DNA of 64,000 nucleotides, from contig OX352772.1 of NCBI GenBank assembly GCA_947095535.1, forward strand, positions 97,956,934 to 98,020,933. Direction: 5' to 3'. Source of the stretch: Poecilobothrus nobilitatus. Lineage: Eukaryota > Arthropoda > Insecta > Diptera > Dolichopodidae. Made by a program: the position numbers and the translations under genes. The notes under the pieces are model-generated. The model did not search any database. It saw only the letters and a list, made by a program, of their open reading frames with translations, and was not told the DNA's origin. Of this stretch, positions 21,935 through 32,559 are shown piece by piece. The first letter of the stretch is position 1; every line of letters starts with the position of its first letter.

Positions 21935-23285
21935 AAGGGTCTTTCAAATTAAGTTTTCTAAAGTAAATAATTAAAAGACATAGAATTTGAATTGAAACTG
22001 GAAAAGTTTTTATTTATTTTTGAAGTACAAATGGCAAACATTTATACTCTGAAAATTGTATCTCCCATGTGATCACCTCTTGCGTCTCTACAGTACCTGA
22101 TTCTTTTATCAAAATTTTCGGTCACATTCTAGCATAGATGCGGCTCTATCTCACCAATAACTCGAATAATTTCTGCTTTTAATGCTTCAACATTTTGAGG
22201 ATTATACTTGTAGACCTGTCCCTTCACATAGCCGTCGACAAAGAAGTCTAATGATATCAAATCGATGGATCTTGAAATCCATCATTCCATCCATCCATCC
22301 ATCCACCATTCAGACAACTCACGTCACCGAATCTGGAAATGACACGGTCTGGAAACTTTGTATGCAGTAATTGCAGTGTTTCTCTGGTTGTATGACATTT
22401 AACCCCATATTGTTGAAACCACATGTCCTCAGTATCAATATTTTTCAGTTTTGGCATTAAAAAATTGTGATCATGTCACGATATCTGGTACCGTTAACGG
22501 TTATGGCTTTTCCAGCATCATTTTTTGAAAAACTACGGACCCATCACACCACCAGACCACAATGCGCACCAAACAGTGACTCTTTGTGGATGCGTTGGCT
22601 TCTCTTCAATCACGTGAGGATTTTGCTCTCCTCAAATACGGCAGTTTTGTTTATTAACGTAGCCTCCGATCTTGAAATGTGCTTCGTCCGAAAAGATGAT
22701 TTTTTCTTAAAAATCGTCGTTTTGTTCCAGTATCCAATTGGCAAAGTCCCGAGACTGGAAAGTTCAAGCATGGAATGATCTTATGGCAGCAATTCTTGTA
22801 TCAATTGAAGTTTGTAGGCCTTCACCACTAAATCTTTGCGCATAATACGCCATACAGTTGACTCAGAAAGTCCCAATTGTTGTGAACGTCGGGAAATTGA
22901 CATGGTGGGGTCAGCTGTAACACTATAACTCACAGCACTAATATTTTCTTGTGAACGACCGGCACGAGCATACTGATGTATCTATCGATCTTATACTGCA
23001 TCAGTTTCTTGAAATTTCCACACAATATTACCAATTTGTTGCTCAGTTGGACGATTATGTCGACCATAAACATCGCGTAATTTGCGAAATACATTTCTTA
23101 CAGAACGATCGTTTTCATGAAATAATTCAATTATTTCAACACGTTGTGAAACACGTAATGTATTCGTCTTTTCTTTTGTAAATGGGAAACTTTCAACTGT
23201 CAAAATGACATATAATAGGTGCGTTAAATGTTTGATGTGTGTTACACAGGTGTCCACTTTTGAAAACTCAATTTGAAAGACCCTT
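21935..23285 (-). mobile_element. Tc1/mariner-superfamily transposon, full length, TA-flanked
   Basis: Terminal inverted repeats of 24 bp with one mismatch begin AAGGGTCTTTCAAATT at 21935 and read inward from 23285. A TA dinucleotide flanks each end (21933-21934, 23286-23287), the superfamily's target duplication. Total length 1,351 bp. A single transposase pseudogene fills it on the minus strand. Confidence 0.9.
22010..23257 (-). pseudogene. Tc1/mariner-like transposase (DUF4817-type HTH), broken
   Basis: The N-terminal frame (23257-22991) holds a helix-turn-helix reading RVSQRVEIIELFHENDRSV and RDVYGRHNRPTEQQIGNIV, the DUF4817-type DNA-binding region of many insect Tc1/mariner transposases. 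Later pieces are FRKNHLFGRSTF-like text near 22680 (catalytic DE-H-F region), WCDGSVVFQ near 22545, and a C-terminal frame with SLDFFVDGYVKGQVYKYNPQ near 22235, equivalent to the LDFFLWGYVK catalytic-end signature. Microsatellite ATCC units at 22284-22305 interrupt the coding text just before that. Several stops; inactive. Confidence 0.8.
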
Positions 23286-23287
23286 TA

Positions 23288-25255
23288 TTATGTATTGTTT
23301 TGAGAATTGGCAGTGACGTAGTCTGTGGGTGTCGTTCTCTTTTGGTAAATGGCGAGTTCCGTTCACATTCCGTTCCGTTTTTTTTTTATCCTTGAATTTT
23401 TTCAACCGTAAGTTTGTGGAACATCTTCATTAGATGTATTGAGTAATAAATTGTTTTTTATTTATACATTTTGCCACAAAATAATTTTATTAATATTTTA
23501 TTTTATAATTGTTAAAATATTTTATTAATTTAATTTAATTTTATTAATTTAATATTTATTTATTACAAAGCCTATATATATTTCGGCATCCAAAAATTAA
23601 CATGTGTTTTACTCACTTTTAGTCTAATGCAAAGTCAGCTGTTTTGATTTTGTCAATTTATGCGTTAAAGCATATAGAATAGTTTCTTTCTTCCCAAATC
23701 AAATACAGCTGAAGTACTCGTAGTAGTAGGAGAACCAGAAGCAACAATAAAAAAGTAATGATATTAAAAAACATAAAAGTAAGAGTATGGATCAGAATAA
23801 TAAATCAAAAAAATCATTGGTAAGAGAAATAATTTAAAAAAATAATTATTCATAATTGAAAATAAATATTTCAGTATTTTGACAAGAAAATTGTCAAACG
23901 AAATAAATTCAACAAAATATTACATATTGTATGTTCATTGCCACCCAATATAAGGCCAAATAATGGAATATATTTAATATGATATGTAAAGCAGAAGATA
24001 AAAAAAACTGGATTAGAGCATTTTCGAAAAAGTATTCAATTTTATTGTGATGTATATATAGAAATTTATGCTTTATTCATTTTGAAATTAAAAATTTTTA
24101 ATTTAAATTAAATATTATTGATTCCTGTAACTTAGCAGTTAGACATCACTATTTTTTCAATATTCCTTCATTATTACTTCCATATCTCTTCATTATTTTT
24201 AAAAAAATGAAATAAAATTTTTTCTTCTTTTTACATTTTTCTTACATCTTTCTTCAATATTTCTTTATTGTTTTATGACATTTAGAACCTATTTCTGACA
24301 TTTTTTAAACTTCGAAATTTCTCTGAAGTTCTAAACTATTTAAAATTTTTATATTATATGAAAACATATTTTCTTATATTATTGTAAAATATATAATAAT
24401 AAATAAGCATATTATTATTCAAAAGAAAATTAAAAAGAGACAATAAAGTTCAAAATTCAAAAGATTGGCAATATTTCTTCCATTTTTTAAAAATACTATT
24501 TCTTCCATTTTTTAAAAATACGAAATAGTGATGTGTACCTGCTAATGCTTATTTTTTTAAAAAACCTAACAAAATGTAGAGAAAATGTTTAACAAATTTG
24601 GATTGAAAACTTTATGGTCTAATTACGGTCTAAAATAAAAATATAAAAGTAAAAACAAAACACGAAAGTTTCTTTTAACTAGGGAGAAACTAAATAATGC
24701 AAAAATAGGAGTGAGTTTTATTTCTCACTACCCGAGTAGAGTTTTTGCTTTTATAGGATTAACTACACACTCATATCCAGAGTTAACTTTAGTCTGCTAT
24801 TTTGAAACGATTAAAGTTAAATATGAATTTGAACTGTCAAAGTTAGATTGGAACATTTATTTATTTCAAACAAATAATGGACCAAAAACAAATTAATTAA
24901 TTTTAAGAAGTATACGTTCAGTTGAACGATTTCGCTTACAATTATTTTAATGTGTAAGTTTATAATGTTAAAATTTGAAATAAAAAAAAACAATAATGAC
25001 ACTCGTAAAACTTTGACTTTTGTAACACTCCTTAATTTTCGTCGCGAGCTTAAATCTATTGGGTTTTTCTACATGGGTGGTGATAAGTCGCACTCATAAC
25101 AACCGTTTATTTCCACACTGGTCGAAATGAGTGAAATTCACGTTTATATGTGTGTGTAAATATTTTATTTTAAAATAAAAGTTGCTAGGAATAGTACACA
25201 AAAAAAAATTAAACCTTTAACGATTCGTAAAATATGTAAAAAAAAAATTTATAAA
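23288..25255. other. AT-rich intergenic DNA, old repeat, no gene
   Basis: I see no supported gene. From about 23690 the sequence is related to 31380-32240 (next entry). Two adjacent copies of TTTCTTCCATTTTTTAAAAA lie at 24474-24521. Confidence 0.5.
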
Positions 25256-25258
25256 TTA

Positions 25259-25612
25259 CAGTCCAAGCTAAATTAGAGCGTACGGCGTAGAACCTGTAAA
25301 ACGTCTATAGTCTATACGCTTTCTTGACTCGCAAATAACACGCCGCGTTTATATCATTTAACAAAAATTTTTGTCATTTATTGCTATGCTATTTCATAGA
25401 AACAAACAATAAAATTTTTTTTGAAATTACGAAAATTTTTTTTATTGTTAGTGAACAGAAATAAACTAGAAAATGTTATGACAACAAAAATACGCTTGTC
25501 AAAATTGAAAATTCCATTATACGGCGTATCGTATTTCAGACACCTTCATATGAAATGTATTATAATGAGCTAATTTTGACGTACGCCGTACGCTCTAATT
25601 TAGGTTGGACTG
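25259..25612. mobile_element. PIF/Harbinger-type MITE, 354 bp
   Basis: Terminal inverted repeats of 31 bp with one mismatch start CAGTCCAAGCTAAATT (25259) and end AATTTAGGTTGGACTG (25612). The flanks carry TTA on both sides (25256-25258, 25613-25615), the 3-bp TWA duplication typical of PIF/Harbinger. No coding capacity. Confidence 0.85.
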
Positions 25613-25683
25613 TTAAGGAAAATAGGTATAAATAGGTACATAAATATGAAAAAAATCTGTGTACAGTCTACCTTTCTGTTAAC

Positions 25684-25702
25684 TTCAACCGCTTTGGTTG
25701 AA
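25684..25702. repeat. Small perfect hairpin
   Basis: TTCAACCGCTTTGGTTGAA has 7-bp arms and a 5-base loop. It lies between the MITE and the p24 gene. No function is implied. Confidence 0.5.
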
Positions 25703-25839
25703 TTTTAAAACAATAATAAGTGATGTAGATACATAACATTTTTCTAACCCTCATAAAAACTTTTATTTAATCTTGTATTTGGATTAGCAGACTCACTTGT
25801 TCAACCACAAAAATTTGAACTTACAAAAGACGACTGAAA

Positions 25840-25908
25840 ATGGCCGACGAAAAAATAGTTTATTCGAAAGAAGTGGTAAAGCGAAAGCAAAAGTGGTCGT
25901 TCTTATGA
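25840..25908 (+). other. Short ORF with good start context, possible 5' exon or spurious
   Basis: AAAATGG at 25838-25844 opens a 22-codon frame starting MADEKIVYSKEVVKRKQKW and ending with TGA at 25906. The composition (Asp/Glu/Lys-rich) looks like a protein N-terminus, and a possible donor (GTGGTAAAG) lies inside. It sits about 480 bp upstream of the p24 start, but within DNA absent from the paralogous copy at 32228, so it may belong to an inserted element. Confidence 0.2.
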
Positions 25909-26318
25909 CCCGTGTGGAAATACACATTAACTCGATGCTGGTGTTTTGTAACGATATTTATGACGTCAGAAAGTTTATTTTACTCTACTCCGGTATTTCA
26001 AAACGATTTTTAGCTGTCATTACTCATTAGTGTTAACTACACTAGCAGAAGGTTAGAAACGAAATGCACCAGCTGTTACTCAAAAATTGGCTTAAATTTT
26101 CTGGTACTAGTTAATATTTTGCCAACTAGTTAATATTTGATCTATGATAGTATAATTTACGTATAAACATGTTTAAGCATTAAATTCGTTTGACGCTTAT
26201 TAGTTTTGTAGGGGCACGCACGTATACTTACAATACAATAAACCTCGTACTTCGGTCAAGTTAATTAAACTAGGTTAAAAAGATAATAGAATAAATTTTG
26301 TAATTGCAAAACAAAGTT

Positions 26319-27166
26319 ATGTATGTATGTATGTGCCTGAATTACATAAATTTCAATTAAATAATTTACAAATTGGTTTAGGTGATCTTTATTTTACTCG
26401 TAGCTGTTTTGAAAGTCGGTAACTGCTATGATAAAGAAATAACAATAACTGTTGATGCTGGAAAACAAGATTGTTTTTTTCATTTTGCAAAAGTTGCAGA
26501 TATTATAGATATCGAATATCAAGTAATAGATGGTGATCATGGAGATTTAGATATTAGGTAAATATACTCGCTTAATATTTGTTTTATAAAATCTTATAAA
26601 ATATAAATTTTTCGAAAGTTTTGAACTTGCGGAACCTATTGGTCGAATTATTTTCGCTGATTATAAAAAGTCTGAGAATATTCATCGTTATTCAGTTGAA
26701 ACTGAAGGCGATTATAGATTTTGCTTTGATAATCGATTTAGTTCATTTAACAGCAAAACAATTTTTTTTGAGTTGATTGTAGAGAATGAAAATAAAGAAA
26801 ACAAAGATTTTTATAATACAGAAGGAATGACTGCTGAAGAATTTTACGAATTAAAGGTTCAAGACATAATGGAGTATATTGGAAGAATTAGGCAACAAAT
26901 TTCAAAAGCAAGGCAAATTCAAGATATTATAAGATCCTTTGAAGCCAGAGATCGAAATGTTGTTTATGTACCAGATATAATTGTTATTTTTATTAAATTA
27001 TTTTATATTTTAGATAGCAGAAGAAAACTTTTTAAAAGTTAACGCTTGGTCAACTTTTCAAATTTTTGCAATGGTCTCAGTTGGATTGTTACAAGTATTT
27101 GTTGTAAAAAGTATTTTTGATATAACTCCGAAAAAGGTTTCATTTTGGAAAAAAATAGGTTTGTGA
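26319..27166 (+). CDS. opm: p24/TMED1/5-type cargo receptor (opossum-like), four exons
   Basis: p24 proteins are type I membrane proteins that select cargo in COPII/COPI vesicles between ER and Golgi. Exons inferred: 26319-26324, 26382-26557, 26619-26958, 27014-27166, with introns of 57, 61 and 55 bp and GT..AG ends; total 224 codons. Order: signal peptide MYVIFILLVAVLKVGNC, GOLD domain with paired Cys (QDCFFHF and YRFCFDN), coiled-coil stalk (EEFYELKVQDIMEYIGR), SFEARDRN, then exon 4 with VNAWSTFQIFAMVSVG membrane helix and a short basic tail. EARDRN-x-AEENF-KVNAWS is the TMED1/5 (fly opossum) signature. The first exon, coding only Met-Tyr, is my inference: an in-frame TAG lies directly before 26382. 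The third donor could be 6 bp later only by adding Val plus Val. No disruption seen; the one intact host gene. Confidence 0.85.
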
Positions 27167-27189
27167 TAAGATCTGTATTTCTTTAAACC

Positions 27190-27195
27190 AATAAA
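27190..27195 (+). promoter_or_regulatory. Polyadenylation signal AATAAA of the p24 gene
   Basis: AATAAA lies 24 bp after the stop codon and 65 bp before the pogo-type transposon, so transcript processing could be complete before the insertion. Confidence 0.55.
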
Positions 27196-27276
27196 AGTAT
27201 GACCAAAGAAAATATTTACAACCTTTAATGTAAAAATACTCATTTTGAAAAATCTTATAGGGTTGAATCGCCAGTA

Positions 27277-27515
27277 GTCGGACGAATTGTTGTCGACTTT
27301 TTTTTCAATGCTTATAAAACCAATACTAATGATCGTAAAATATTTTTTTATACATTTTTAGACTCTAAATTAGTTAAATTTTATATTTTATATTAAATTT
27401 TATCATCAAAATACATAGTTTTTCTTAAATAAATTGTTAAACGCAAAATCCCAATTTTGCTAATAGTCGGACACCAAAAATCTAATTTCGGACACATATT
27501 TACCAATAGTCGGAC
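27277..27515. repeat. Left subterminal GTCGGAC repeats of the pogo-type element
   Basis: Exact heptamers GTCGGAC lie at 27277, 27466 and 27509, with a variant at 27487. Matching heptamers lie inside the other end at 30326, 30366, 30574 and 30591. The placement suggests repeated transposase-binding sites. Confidence 0.7.
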
Positions 27516-27754
27516 AGTAAAAAAATTGCATTTTAAATAGGTAACTCGGTAGTTTATTTCACAGATATAAAAATTTAACAAAAATAAAAATAGTTAATTC
27601 AACATTATTAAATAAAATACTTCAATAAAAATTATCTTTAATCTAATACACTATTAATAGAAGAGTCTTTTTGTTTTATAATATAAAGAATTTCAAAAAT
27701 AAAAATAAAAATATTAAAAATATAAAAAATTAAAAAAACAGTTCTTTCTTATAA

Positions 27755-30234
27755 TTAAATATTGCAAAATTTGCATTGGAAATATTTATTTTTTGTGATA
27801 TCAAAAGAAGTTCCTACAAATCTGGTGCATTTTAGGTGATACCAACGAGGACAATCATCGCAGCCAATATTTTTAAGCTCATCCTCCTCAATGTCACTAA
27901 TTAAATCTTCCAGACATTCTTGACATTGTTTAATATTTTTTTTTTTCTTGGCTTTTTGCAATTTTCTTTTTTAATTAGCCTTTCCGCTTTCCGCTTCTGA
28001 ACTTTTCCCATAATTTCCTGTTTTTCATTTTCTTTTTCAGTAAAAAGTGTCCTCCATCCAATGGAAGAAATTGCTGATGGTAATCGTTTTTTTTCGAATC
28101 TCCTATTTTTAGAAGATAATGGAGAAGGATAAAATAAATGCTTTCTGAGTGATGGAGACACATTTGTAGATGATGGAGAAACATTTAAAGATGATACAGG
28201 TGTTGAATATTTATTCTGTAATAAATTTGCATTTGATTGTCGTTCAATACTTCGCGTTTCTCGTTCATCTTCATCTTCACGTAAAATTTTTAAAATTTCA
28301 TTCTCCATTTCAGTTGTTAACATCTGTAATATAAATTTAGATACAATTTTTATAAAAAAATATGATCCAAATATTTTGAAACCCTACATCACAAGTGGTA
28401 AGAAGTCCATCTTGTCTCTCTAGACTTTCGTCACTTTGCAATGGGGAAAAACTCTGTGGTTGACAAATTTCTTGATTATTAGGAACAATTCTATTAAATT
28501 GAATTTCAGACTCGGAATCCAATATCTAAAAAATAAAATATTTATGAATAATAGCCAAACACAAATACTTCGAATTTACAGAAATTGTAGTAACTGGAAA
28601 ATCCATTTGTTGTAATTCACTGAAAGAATTAATCATGTTAGTGCTTAATGTTTTACGTAAGTCAGATGAATTCACTAAATTAGATGTAACCTCGACCTCT
28701 TTACTTTCTGATAGACTGGGTAGTGAATAAGCAAATTGCAACTCACCACTTGGTAAAATATTGTAAACAGTTTCAGTGTTAACCATTTCCAGATTGGAAA
28801 ATGTTAAATTACGAGATTCAAAATTTTCATTTGAAGTAACATTTTGAGTTAAGTTTGAAGCTAGGTGATTTGAATTTATTAAGGAAGTTATTGTAGTTAG
28901 TAATATGTTCAAATTGAGTTCTTTTTTTTTATTTTTAAAATCAGCTATAATTTCTTCTATTATATTTTTAGCAATAATATAGTCGGATATTGATCTTGAA
29001 GTTTTTTTATTTTCTAAGTTTTCCCTAGTGTTTTGAACGCATTGAGAAAAATCTATTGCAGTGCAATTAAAAGGAAAAAGCCCAGATTTTTTAAATCAAT
29101 TTTTAATGGTGCCTGATAGTGAAGCTTCTTTGTTTTCTAAAACCTTCTCCAATAAGGGACAAAAATTGAATTTAGTAACCACTGTATTTGGGTTTGCTGA
29201 TTCCATTTGAAAATTATGGACAGTTTTTTTCCATTCGGATTTTAGTGGTTTGAAAACACTAACATCAGCTGGCTGCATTATATGTGTCGTATTTGCAGGC
29301 AATGCATATAAAATAATCCCATTATTATCGCAAAATTTGCTGAGTTCCATTGTTAAATGGGATCGATGACCATCGACAAAAAGAATTATTGGTTGAGCTA
29401 TATTTTTTTCTTTTACCCAACTAGCAATGCCATTTGCTACATATTCGTAAAATGTATCACTCCTCATCCAGCCGGTTTCACTTTTTCCCAGAAACCAAGT
29501 TTTATTCATCGATTCAATAATTGGTTTGGGTGGAGCTCTTTTGTATGGGAACACAACCATAGGTGGTAAAACCTGACCATCAGCGTTAAAACCTAATAAG
29601 ACAGTTAAATTATCTTTATCACTGCCGGATTTGACATCGTAAACATTACGCCAACCTTTAGGGGCAATAACTTTTCCACTTTTGGGGCATAAAGCAAACG
29701 AGGTTTCATCAGCATTAAAAATTCTTTTAGGGTTCAGCATAACATCTTTATAATTATTTTCATTTAAATAATTTTCCAAATCAGAAAACCATTTTTCAAT
29801 AAATTGCTTTGTAACCGTTGCTCTGCCTTTGGTCAAATTTTCTGGTGTACGTAGACCAAGTTCTGGGTGGCGTTTCATAAATGAGTCATACCATTTTCGA
29901 CCAGGTCGACCATTTTTAAAAGGGGTCTTTCTTTTGTTCTCAAGAACAATTTTTTGAACTGTGTTCAACAAATCATTGATTTTTATTGGAAACCCACATT
30001 TTATTAGATTATTAATCCACTTGACTATTTCCAATTCTTCTTCATTGGTCAAAACTGTCGCTGACCCCATTTTTAATTTTAATTGACTAGTTTTGCCAGT
30101 TAATCTATCATGCAATGTTGATCGAGGAACATTGTATTTTTTTGCAGCTAAACGAATAGATAATTATTTAATTTTATATCTGAAATGGCCTTTTCAACAA
30201 GATCCAAGTCATATTTCTGAATTGGACGAATCAT
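27755..30234 (-). pseudogene. pogo/jerky-type transposase with C-terminal PHD-like finger
   Basis: The start at 30234 (MIRPIQKYDLDLVEKAIS) begins a psq-type HTH, frameshifted near 30165. The main 339-codon frame (30115-29096) has the CENP-B-like DNA-binding half (GRPGRKWYDSFMKRHPEL) and the DDE domain with catalytic Asp in FNADETSF, LFVDGHRSHLT and PADVSVFKPLK. A TGA at about 29093 interrupts TIKN-FKKSGLFPFN. Further exons are likely: 28912-28570, then after a 65-bp GT..AG intron 28509-28390, then 28323-27945. A slip in an A-run near 27940 leads to a Cys/His finger (CQECLEDL, GCDDCPRWYHLKC, FQCKFC) ending 27755. So: one nonsense and two frameshift lesions in an otherwise complete gene. Confidence 0.82.
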
Positions 30235-30325
30235 ATTATGTCTAATTAGATATATTAATCTATCGCGAATTAATCTAGTAAAATTATAAAGCTTTTAGAT
30301 AGTATACAAGACAAGAAAATATACT

Positions 30326-30597
30326 GTCCGACAATAAAACTATAGAAACATACAGTGATTTTATAGTCGGACAGTGCGCCCGACTTTAGATTTTATGTAC
30401 GTAAAATCGGACGGAATTTTAAATTTAATTTTTGAAATATATTTTTGAATAAAATTAATGTTATAGGTATGTTTAATTTTATTCTAGAAGAAATATATAT
30501 TGAACGGGAAATTCCCATTATTTTTTTATTTTTGAACGAAATCAACATTTTGCAGTAATTTAAAATCAAATATGTCCGACTTTTGGTGGTGTCCGAC
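30326..30597. repeat. Right subterminal GTCCGAC repeats of the pogo-type element
   Basis: GTCCGAC or its complement lies at 30326, 30366, 30574 and 30591, with a variant ATCGGAC at 30406. Both orientations occur, as is common for transposase-binding arrays. Confidence 0.7.
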
Positions 30598-30616
30598 TTT
30601 CGGCGATTCGACTTTA

Positions 30617-31180
30617 TTCATTTTATTTGGAAACCAAATTATAATTTTTAATTTTAATCATGCATTGAAGTTGACATTTAAAAATGCTAGAGTTTGTTGT
30701 CGTTTATTATAAATTATAGTCTCAAAATAAAAACGCAATCTTTAATTTGTGTTCTATTAATTTTAATGAAAATAGACTTTTTAAATATTGATGCTTAACG
30801 AATATAATATCTGTCATGATGGCGTGAATGAAGGGAGGTCAAATTAATTAAAGAAGTAAAGCTTCGTATGTAGAAAGAAGTCACAATTATAACACAGCTA
30901 AATATATTCTTCAGATCACTCATGCCCATATAAAAAAGGGCAGAGTCCACTTTATCACTGTTATTCAATAAGTCCCGTAAAAATGGTCTGATCCTTAATT
31001 TATTTTTTTTAAATGATTCCTTTTCTCTTCCTTGTCTGTTGAGTTTTTAATTTTTAAATTTCCGACTTTCAATATAAAATTTTAATATTAATTTTATTAA
31101 ATGGAGACATGTCGTTTTAATCAATAGATATAATAAAATCTAGATTGGCAGCTTCTGGGCGTTTTTCTTTTTCTCATTAG
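30617..31180. other. Intergenic DNA, nothing recognised
   Basis: AT-rich sequence with no frame of note. It continues the host DNA interrupted by the pogo-type element. Confidence 0.45.
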
Positions 31181-32290
31181 AGCAGTGTCAGAGCTGTCAA
31201 GCAAAAAAATTGTGTTACTTTTTATGCTCAGATTATCCATTTTGCGTTTCTTTTTTAACTCGGAGTGTACTCAGAGTGTGATCTGTGAGCTCGTAAAAAT
31301 TTCACAGAGTTGTCAGAAAATAAAACGTCAAATTAAGAATAAAATATTAAAACAGTCATTAAAAAAAAATCTCGTGCATGTGGAGTAGTAGCAGAACAAG
31401 AAGCAGGATTAAAAAATATAGATATTGATAATAAAAAATATAAAAAGAAAAGTACAGATTAGAATTCCCACCGAATATATGGAAATATATATCTTTCTAT
31501 ATTTAAACCAGAAGATAACAAAACTGGATTAGAGAATTTTAGAAAAATTATTCGATATTATTGTGTTGTAAGTATTGAAATTTACGCTTTACTAATTTTG
31601 AAATTAAGCATTTTTTTTTTTGATTCAGATAAATGAACCATTTATATATTAAACTAATTTGTTACAAAAAACTTCATACTCCAGTTTTATGTATTCAGTG
31701 CTATGTGACATATTATTTAGATTTGACAAATTGAGGTTCAATCCCATATTATCAACTTATAAAAATACTCTTCAGCAATAAATTGTAACATTATTATTTC
31801 TTTATTTAAAAGAACTTCCAGAAAATTGTTGATTCCCTTATTTTATGAAACAAAAATTACAAAATATTAAAAAGGTACTATTATCACAGATAAAATAATA
31901 CCTAATGGTATTATATCTGAAAGGTAAAATATCTGATAAGGGTTATAAGTAAGTTATTTATTTGTTAAATTGTTCTGAAAATACATTAATTTATAATGTT
32001 TTTTAACTAGAAAATATATATGTATATTTAGAAATATTTCATTTTAGAATGCCATTACAAAGAACAATTCATGATTTATAATAAGAGTTCATTTCAATAA
32101 TCAGAATTCAATATTAAATAATCAAACAAATTTTTATTTTACTTTGATTTCTGTAAATAAGAAAATTTTAAAAGCGCGAAAGTTTCTTTTTGCGGGAATA
32201 TTTGCGGGGGAAACTAAATAATTCAAAAACAGCTGTTACTCAAAAAGTAGTTATGTTGCCTATCTATTAAATATTATATCTATGTTTCAA
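31180..32290 (+). repeat. Old dispersed or segmental repeat, right copy
   Basis: Similar to the blocks at 23720-24110, 24662-24708 and 26068-26155, but with the last two joined. It contains one short readable stretch (around 31465-31571: FKPEDNKTGLENFRKIIRYY) whose equivalent on the left is frameshifted, followed by GTAAG, which could be a splice donor. This may be a relic exon. I do not recognise the protein. Confidence 0.55.
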
Positions 32291-32559
32291 TCCTCATGCA
32301 ATTTTGAAACGTGTTGCCATTGTGGAATTCTTTACGTAATTTTTGAAAATAGTTTAAAATAAAAAGGGATGTACAAAATATTTTTAGGTAATATTTTATA
32401 TTTTAGGTAAAATTTTATTTTTCATATAAGAAAGGTAACTTATTTCTTTTGATTTTATATAAGGAAAAAAAAAAATAAATAGATGCTTGCCGTAAGGTTA
32501 AGAGTTAATAATTCTATAAAAATTTGATTTTTAGGTTTTAAAAAATTTAATTTTTTATT

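Larger units (their letters stand above)
23690..26155 (+). repeat. Old dispersed or segmental repeat, left copy, interrupted
   Basis: Three blocks here resemble 31380-32290 in the same order and orientation: 23720-24110 (GAAGCA, then CAGAAGATAA and ACTGGATTAGAG words), 24662-24708 (CGAAAGTTTCTTTT, GAAACTAAATAAT), and 26068-26155 (CAGCTGTTACTCAAAAA, TTAATATTTGATCTATG). In the right copy the last two blocks are contiguous, so about 1,360 bp (24709-26067) is extra here. Divergence is considerable. The nature of the repeat is unknown. Confidence 0.6.
27260..30614 (-). mobile_element. pogo/jerky-type DNA transposon, full length, TA-flanked
   Basis: Ends are inverted repeats of about 24 bp sharing GAATCGCC and AGTCGGAC (27260-27283 and 30591-30614), each flanked by TA (27258-27259, 30615-30616), the Tc1/mariner/pogo target duplication. 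Multiple GTCCGAC heptamers lie inside both ends. The 3,355-bp element carries one multi-exon transposase gene on the minus strand, lightly damaged. Confidence 0.88.

Noticed and set aside
22467..22778. Plus-strand frame of 103 codons
   Set aside because: It is antisense to the Tc1/mariner transposase, which has clear family motifs on the minus strand.
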